From Acidobacteriota bacterium (GTDB taxonomy: Bacteria; Acidobacteriota; Terriglobia; Terriglobales; Acidobacteriaceae), in the NCBI GenBank assembly GCA_021809235.1, contig JAKBAG010000033.1, forward strand, positions 1 to 18,202: a DNA stretch of 18,202 nt, given 5' to 3'. A program made the translations under genes and the position numbers. Every line of letters starts with the position of its first letter. Within the stretch, counting starts at the first letter, position 1. Shown piece by piece: positions 15,685 through 18,202 of the stretch. The notes under the pieces are model-generated. The model was not told the DNA's origin. It was given only the letters and a program-made list of their open reading frames with translations, and ran no database searches.

Positions 15685-16398
15685 TCACAGAAAGTACATC
15701 TCTGTCATCACAAACCCGCGCATATTCTCCGGGCACAGCCTGCGACAAGCATCGTCCGGCCCTGCCATCGGAACCCGGCTCACGGTCAGCTCCACATTGC
15801 CCGGCTCGTACCGTGTGCCCTCGGCAAGAGGATGTGGTGAGTTGTGCAGCACCACCAGCACATTCATCTCTGCCCGCAGTTCCACATAGCTCCCCGCTGG
15901 CGAGTGCCCAGCCACATAACGCAGCGCGCCGGAGTCCTCGACCACAACTTTGCTGAAGAAGTTCACCGTTGCCTGCAGATCCCGCTCTCCCAGTCCATAC
16001 TTGGCCAGTTCGGTTACCATCCCGTCGCGCGCATTCTGGTACCACGCATTCCTGTGCTCCTGGTAGCTGGTCTTGCCATACTGCGCCTCTACCAGCGCCG
16101 CGTTGTTCAGCCCTGCCAGCGGATCATGCCATCCGAGCGAATCCTCGGTAATCGAGCAGAGCACGCGGCCCATATCACTGAAGAGCACATTTCCCCCACC
16201 CAGCTTTGCCGTATGCTGCGCCTTCAACGTATCCGGCACGTTCAACCGCTCGGCCGGATTCTCGAAGTTCAGCATGTATGCCGCCACATTTCCACCGCCG
16301 GTCACGTCCACCATGCGCAATGCTGTTCCCCGCTTCAGCACATGCGACCAAGCTGCCCCGCCCGGCAATACGCTTGAAAACAATACCGATCCATCCAT
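15685..16398 (-). CDS. Urea amidolyase-associated protein UAAP1 (carboxyguanidine deiminase subunit, DUF1989)
   Basis: This 237-residue DUF1989 protein is of the UAAP1 type, paralogous to the next gene. Segments seen: LPGGAAWSHVLKRGTALRMV (11-30), ERLNVPDTLKAQHTAKL, MGRVLCSITEDSLGWHDPLAG, YQEHRNAWYQNARDGM, FFSKVVVED, YVELRAEMNVLVVLHNSPHP and the C-terminal CRRLCPENMRGF. Where UAAP2 has TCGRHD this protein has SLGWHD, so the two subunits differ at this presumed metal-site cysteine. Likely role: with UAAP2, deimination of carboxyguanidine to allophanate. It is the first gene of the operon. ATG at 16398 is the only start after an in-frame TGA; GGGGG lies ten bases upstream. A very stable hairpin sits at 16418-16442, directly before the ribosome site, so initiation may be regulated. 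Confidence 0.9.
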   Translation of the reverse strand: MDGSVLFSSVLPGGAAWSHVLKRGTALRMVDVTGGGNVAAYMLNFENPAERLNVPDTLKAQHTAKLGGGNVLFSDMGRVLCSITEDSLGWHDPLAGLNNAALVEAQYGKTSYQEHRNAWYQNARDGMVTELAKYGLGERDLQATVNFFSKVVVEDSGALRYVAGHSPAGSYVELRAEMNVLVVLHNSPHPLAEGTRYEPGNVELTVSRVPMAGPDDACRRLCPENMRGFVMTEMYFL

Positions 16399-16417
16399 GA
16401 ATACACGACCCCCATGA

Positions 16418-16442
16418 GCGCTGCAGGAAGGCTCCGCAGCGC
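16418..16442 (-). promoter_or_regulatory. Stable hairpin just upstream of the UAAP1 ribosome site
   Basis: GCGCTGC pairs perfectly with GCAGCGC. The stem continues GGA/TCC with one bulged T around the loop GCCT, giving ten base pairs in 25 bases. It ends 19 bases before the ATG at 16398, next to the GGGGG ribosome site. No T-run follows, so it is not an intrinsic terminator. It may be the expression part of a regulatory leader. Confidence 0.5.
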
Positions 16443-16570
16443 AGTTTCTTCACTTGGCTCCAGCTCGAACGCATTTTCCTCGGTTGCCTTGGACCTGTGC
16501 CTCTCAGAGACGCATCTCCTGCTACCTAGCGACGGGAATTGGTACTGCTGGAACTGCAATTGGCTTAGAT

Positions 16571-16622
16571 GGCAGGGACATGTGCGAACGGATCGTGCAA
16601 CTGATACACGTCTCCTGCTGCC
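16571..16622 (-). repeat. 52-base imperfect hairpin in the operon leader
   Basis: On the minus strand GGCAG, GGA and CGTGT pair with ACATG, TCC and CTGCC, giving 13 pairs interrupted by CA and GA bulges on one side only. The loop can pair further (TGC/GCA). This looks like a structured RNA domain rather than coding DNA. Confidence 0.4.
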
Positions 16623-16689
16623 CGTTGCCGATTTCCAAATGGGGTTAGGGGGTCGGTGGACCGCAGCAGACGTCCATAAAGGTCATCCG

Positions 16690-16792
16690 AAGCTGGACCT
16701 TGATCGACGAACACCGATGCATTCTGCGGACCGTCATAAGGCAAGATAGCACGCGCTCAGCCCGATGCAAGCAGAAAATGCAGGTCCAGCTA
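16690..16792 (-). repeat. Ten-base inverted repeat enclosing a second helix
   Basis: AGCTGGACCT (plus 16691-16700) is the exact reverse complement of AGGTCCAGCT (16782-16791). Just inside it, minus-strand TGCATTTTCTGC can pair with GCAGAATGCA apart from a two-base bulge. Nested complementary arms of this kind suggest a folded RNA of about 100 bases. Confidence 0.4.
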
Positions 16793-16870
16793 AATGCCTC
16801 TAAACCCTTTCCTGCTAAGCCTTTTGCCTGCAATCTCTATAAATATTTTTGATGTACGCTATGGCTGTTC

Positions 16871-16890
16871 CTGTCTGTGCTGTCTGTGCT
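16871..16890. repeat. Short tandem repeat, nine bases twice
   Basis: CTGTCTGTG is repeated directly at 16871-16879 and 16880-16888, followed by CT. It lies between the cpoB terminator and the operon leader. No function can be assigned. Confidence 0.7.
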
Positions 16891-16909
16891 GCAGGTTGTG
16901 ATCCGGCAC

Positions 16910-16945
16910 AAAAAACGACGTCCTGCTCAAAGAGCAGGACGTCGT
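16910..16945 (-). terminator. Intrinsic terminator of the pal-cpoB operon
   Basis: A perfect 14-base-pair stem (arms 16915-16928 and 16932-16945) with a three-base loop is followed on the minus strand by six T residues. It begins 22 bases after the cpoB stop codon. This is a strong rho-independent terminator and should insulate the guanidine-type operon downstream. Confidence 0.93.
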
Positions 16946-16967
16946 TTCAGAGAAGAATGTGTCTAGC

Positions 16968-17933
16968 TCAGCGACGGGCCAGGGCGTTCAGGCGGCTGCG
17001 CGCCTGCACGGCCTCCGGTGTTGCCGGATAGCGCCGCAGCAGTGCTCGATACTCCCGCATCCCGGCGGCCCGCTCGCCGAGCATCACCAGCGCCTGTCCC
17101 TTGCGCAGCTGGGCTGCCGGAGCCTTCACGTTGCCGCTGAAGTTGGCCAGCACCGCATCGTCATACTTGATGGTGTCCTTGTACTGATGTTGGCGGAAGG
17201 CAATCTCGCCCAGATAGTACTCGGCATTGCCGGCCAGAGTGTCATTCGGATAGTAGCGGGCGACATCGCCAAACTCGCTCATCGCCGCATCATAATGCCC
17301 TGCGTTAAAGTCGCGCAGACCTCCCAGGTAGGTATCGCGCAAGGGCGGAGCCTGATTGGCAGCCTGTGGCTGTGCCGCTCCGGCTGGCGGAGCCATGGAT
17401 GGCCCGGCAGCAGCTCCAGGGGCCATTCCTGGGGCGGAGCCGGGCATGGAACCTGCTGCCGAAGCCGGAGCCTGTCCGGCGGCTCCGTCCGGATTGGTGC
17501 CTGCAGCAGGTTGCTGGGGAGCCGTCTGTGCCTGTACCGTCTGCATCTCCGACTGCAGGGTCTGCAACTGCGTCTGCAGCTTGTCCAGCCGCGTCTTCAG
17601 CTCGTCGACCGAGTCGTTCATGGTCTGTACCTGGCCGGAGACCGTATCCATCTTCCCGCTGGTCGCATCCGCCTGCGCATTCAGCTTCTGTTGCATGGCA
17701 TTGAGCGCAGCGCTCATCTGGGTCACGCTCGTAGTGCTCTGCTGCACCAGATTTTCCATCTGGCCAAAGTGGGAGTCCACCGTGGACTGCAGCCGCTGCA
17801 CCATCTCCACCAGTTGCTGCACCTGCGTCTGGATCTGGATGATCTCCTTGGAGGCGGCGTGGGCGGGAACTGCAGGCAATGCCAGCAGCAGCGCTCCCAT
17901 CGCAGCCATGCGAAACCGATTCGTGCGCGCCAT
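16968..17933 (-). CDS. cpoB: Tol-Pal system protein CpoB/YbgF-like
   Basis: This 321-residue periplasmic protein has a signal peptide at residues 1-26 (MARTNRFRMAAMGALLLALP, cleavage AHA|A). A coiled-coil domain follows at about 30-145, rich in Gln with heptads (IQIQTQVQQLVEMVQRLQ, DELKTRLDKLQTQLQTLQ). Next come a Pro/Ala/Gly/Met-rich linker at about 148-200 and a C-terminal TPR region of about three repeats (YLGGLRDFNAGHYDAAMSEF, YYLGEIAFRQHQYKDTI, GQALVMLGERAAGMREYRAL). The order coiled coil, linker, TPR is that of CpoB/YbgF, which in E. coli coordinates peptidoglycan synthesis with outer-membrane constriction. It follows pal on the same strand, as in tol-pal operons. ATG at 17933 gives the signal peptide; the longer TTG start at 17978 does not. 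Confidence 0.88.
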   Translation of the reverse strand: MARTNRFRMAAMGALLLALPAVPAHAASKEIIQIQTQVQQLVEMVQRLQSTVDSHFGQMENLVQQSTTSVTQMSAALNAMQQKLNAQADATSGKMDTVSGQVQTMNDSVDELKTRLDKLQTQLQTLQSEMQTVQAQTAPQQPAAGTNPDGAAGQAPASAAGSMPGSAPGMAPGAAAGPSMAPPAGAAQPQAANQAPPLRDTYLGGLRDFNAGHYDAAMSEFGDVARYYPNDTLAGNAEYYLGEIAFRQHQYKDTIKYDDAVLANFSGNVKAPAAQLRKGQALVMLGERAAGMREYRALLRRYPATPEAVQARSRLNALARR

Positions 17934-18059
17934 TGAGGTTCTCACAATCTCTTCGTATTGGTGCAATTCCGGCGGCAACGCCCCAACACATGTGCCAGGG
18001 GCTGCCTGCCGGAATTGCTGTACCCAGTATAGTTTTCTTTCGTCGACTTGCGGGATCGC

Positions 18060-18202
18060 TTAGTTGCCGGCGGCTCCGTCCATCGCGAAGCCGGCACGGC
18101 GATTCTGCTGCCAGCAGGACTCGGTGTGCTCGGTGCAGAACGGACGCTCCTTGCCATAGCTGACCACGCGGAGCCGATTCGCTGCCACACCATCCTGCAC
18201 CA
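18060..18202 (-). CDS. pal: Peptidoglycan-associated lipoprotein Pal, C-terminal fragment
   Basis: Only the last 46 complete codons are in the window; the rest lies beyond the right edge. The sequence GVAANRLRVVSYGKERP followed by QQNRRAGF and a short tail is the C-terminal signature of the OmpA-like domain of Pal (family form: GV-x-RI-x-SYGKE-P, then NRRA). Pal anchors the outer membrane to peptidoglycan and works with TolB and CpoB. Two cysteines seven residues apart (FC and SCW) could form a disulphide. The stop is TAA (plus 18060-18062). cpoB starts 126 bases downstream, a gap in which I see no gene or clear terminator, so the two are probably co-transcribed. Confidence 0.9.
   Translation of the reverse strand, partial: VQDGVAANRLRVVSYGKERPFCTEHTESCWQQNRRAGFAMDGAAGN

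Larger units (their letters stand above)
16399..16914 (-). other. Long gene-free leader of the guanidine-type operon, candidate structured RNA
   Basis: About 515 bases separate the UAAP1 start from the cpoB terminator, with no credible gene on either strand. On the minus strand it holds, from upstream to downstream, an AT-rich patch around 16838-16855 that could be promoter DNA, a ten-base inverted repeat enclosing a second pairing (16691-16792), a 52-base imperfect hairpin (16571-16622), and a strong hairpin before the start codon (16418-16442). Guanidine carboxylase operons elsewhere are commonly preceded by a guanidine-I riboswitch. I do not find its conserved segments (CUAGGG-UUCCG, CUGGUCCGAGAG, GGGAUAAAAGCCC) here, nor the hallmark sequences of the guanidine-II or -III classes as I know them. 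Confidence 0.4.

Noticed and set aside
16484..16502. Sigma-54-like GGCAC...GC element on the minus strand
   Set aside because: The spacing between the GG and GC doublets is two bases too long for a sigma-54 promoter.
16490..16545. Possible guanidine-I or SAM riboswitch on the minus strand (GCTAGG, CTGAGAGGCAC, AGGTCC, GGCAACC fragments)
   Set aside because: Fragments resemble conserved blocks, but their order and context do not fit either class; I would need a covariance search to claim it.
16414..16749. Open frame of 111 codons on the plus strand in the long gene-free stretch
   Set aside because: No ribosome binding site, no recognisable motif, odd composition, and it runs antisense to the probable operon leader.
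16740..16768. Sigma-70-like pair TTGCAT and TATCTT with 16-base spacing on the minus strand
   Set aside because: Each box matches the consensus poorly, and it lies within the candidate structured segment; too weak to call.

Overview
The window looks like a chromosomal piece of a Gram-negative, GC-rich bacterium, most likely an acidobacterium of the Terriglobales/Acidobacteriaceae type. The grounds are a secreted NHL-repeat protein with a choice-of-anchor-like insert, a YncE/Vgb-type secreted propeller, a DUF3891 protein and a pal-cpoB (Tol-Pal) pair. This placement is inferred from gene content; no rRNA or other marker gene is present. I see no tRNA, rRNA, insertion sequence, prophage or CRISPR array.

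Layout. Bases 1-1372 (minus) hold the N-terminal part of an NHL-repeat protein that runs off the left edge. Divergent from it is a plus-strand run: a YbdK-type carboxylate-amine ligase (1637-2749), a TsaC-type threonylcarbamoyl-AMP synthase (2833-3477, TTG start) and a YdcF/DUF218 membrane-anchored protein (3482-4126). Next comes a stand-alone amidase-signature enzyme (4261-5571, minus) divergent from a DUF3891 protein (5732-6559, plus). A secreted beta-propeller protein (6594-7640, minus) and a LysR regulator (7794-8732, minus) follow. The regulator is divergent from an exported glutathione-peroxidase-fold protein (8899-9585, plus) that has no cysteine at all.

The right half is dominated by one compact minus-strand operon, read from 16398 down to 9582: UAAP1, UAAP2, a 1211-residue biotin-dependent urea/guanidine carboxylase, and allophanate hydrolase. 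The last three reading frames overlap at their junctions. Automated pipelines would call this urea amidolyase. However, the two UAAP (DUF1989) proteins are known in other bacteria to form carboxyguanidine deiminase, so the set most likely turns guanidine into ammonia and CO2: guanidine to carboxyguanidine to allophanate to ammonia and CO2. Upstream lies a gene-free stretch of about 515 bases with several strong inverted repeats and a stable hairpin just before the first gene. I could not match it to the guanidine riboswitch consensus sequences I know, so it is the best candidate here for an undescribed regulatory RNA.

The right edge carries the end of a Tol-Pal operon on the minus strand (pal C-terminus, then cpoB), closed by a textbook intrinsic terminator at 16910-16945 that separates it from the guanidine-type operon.
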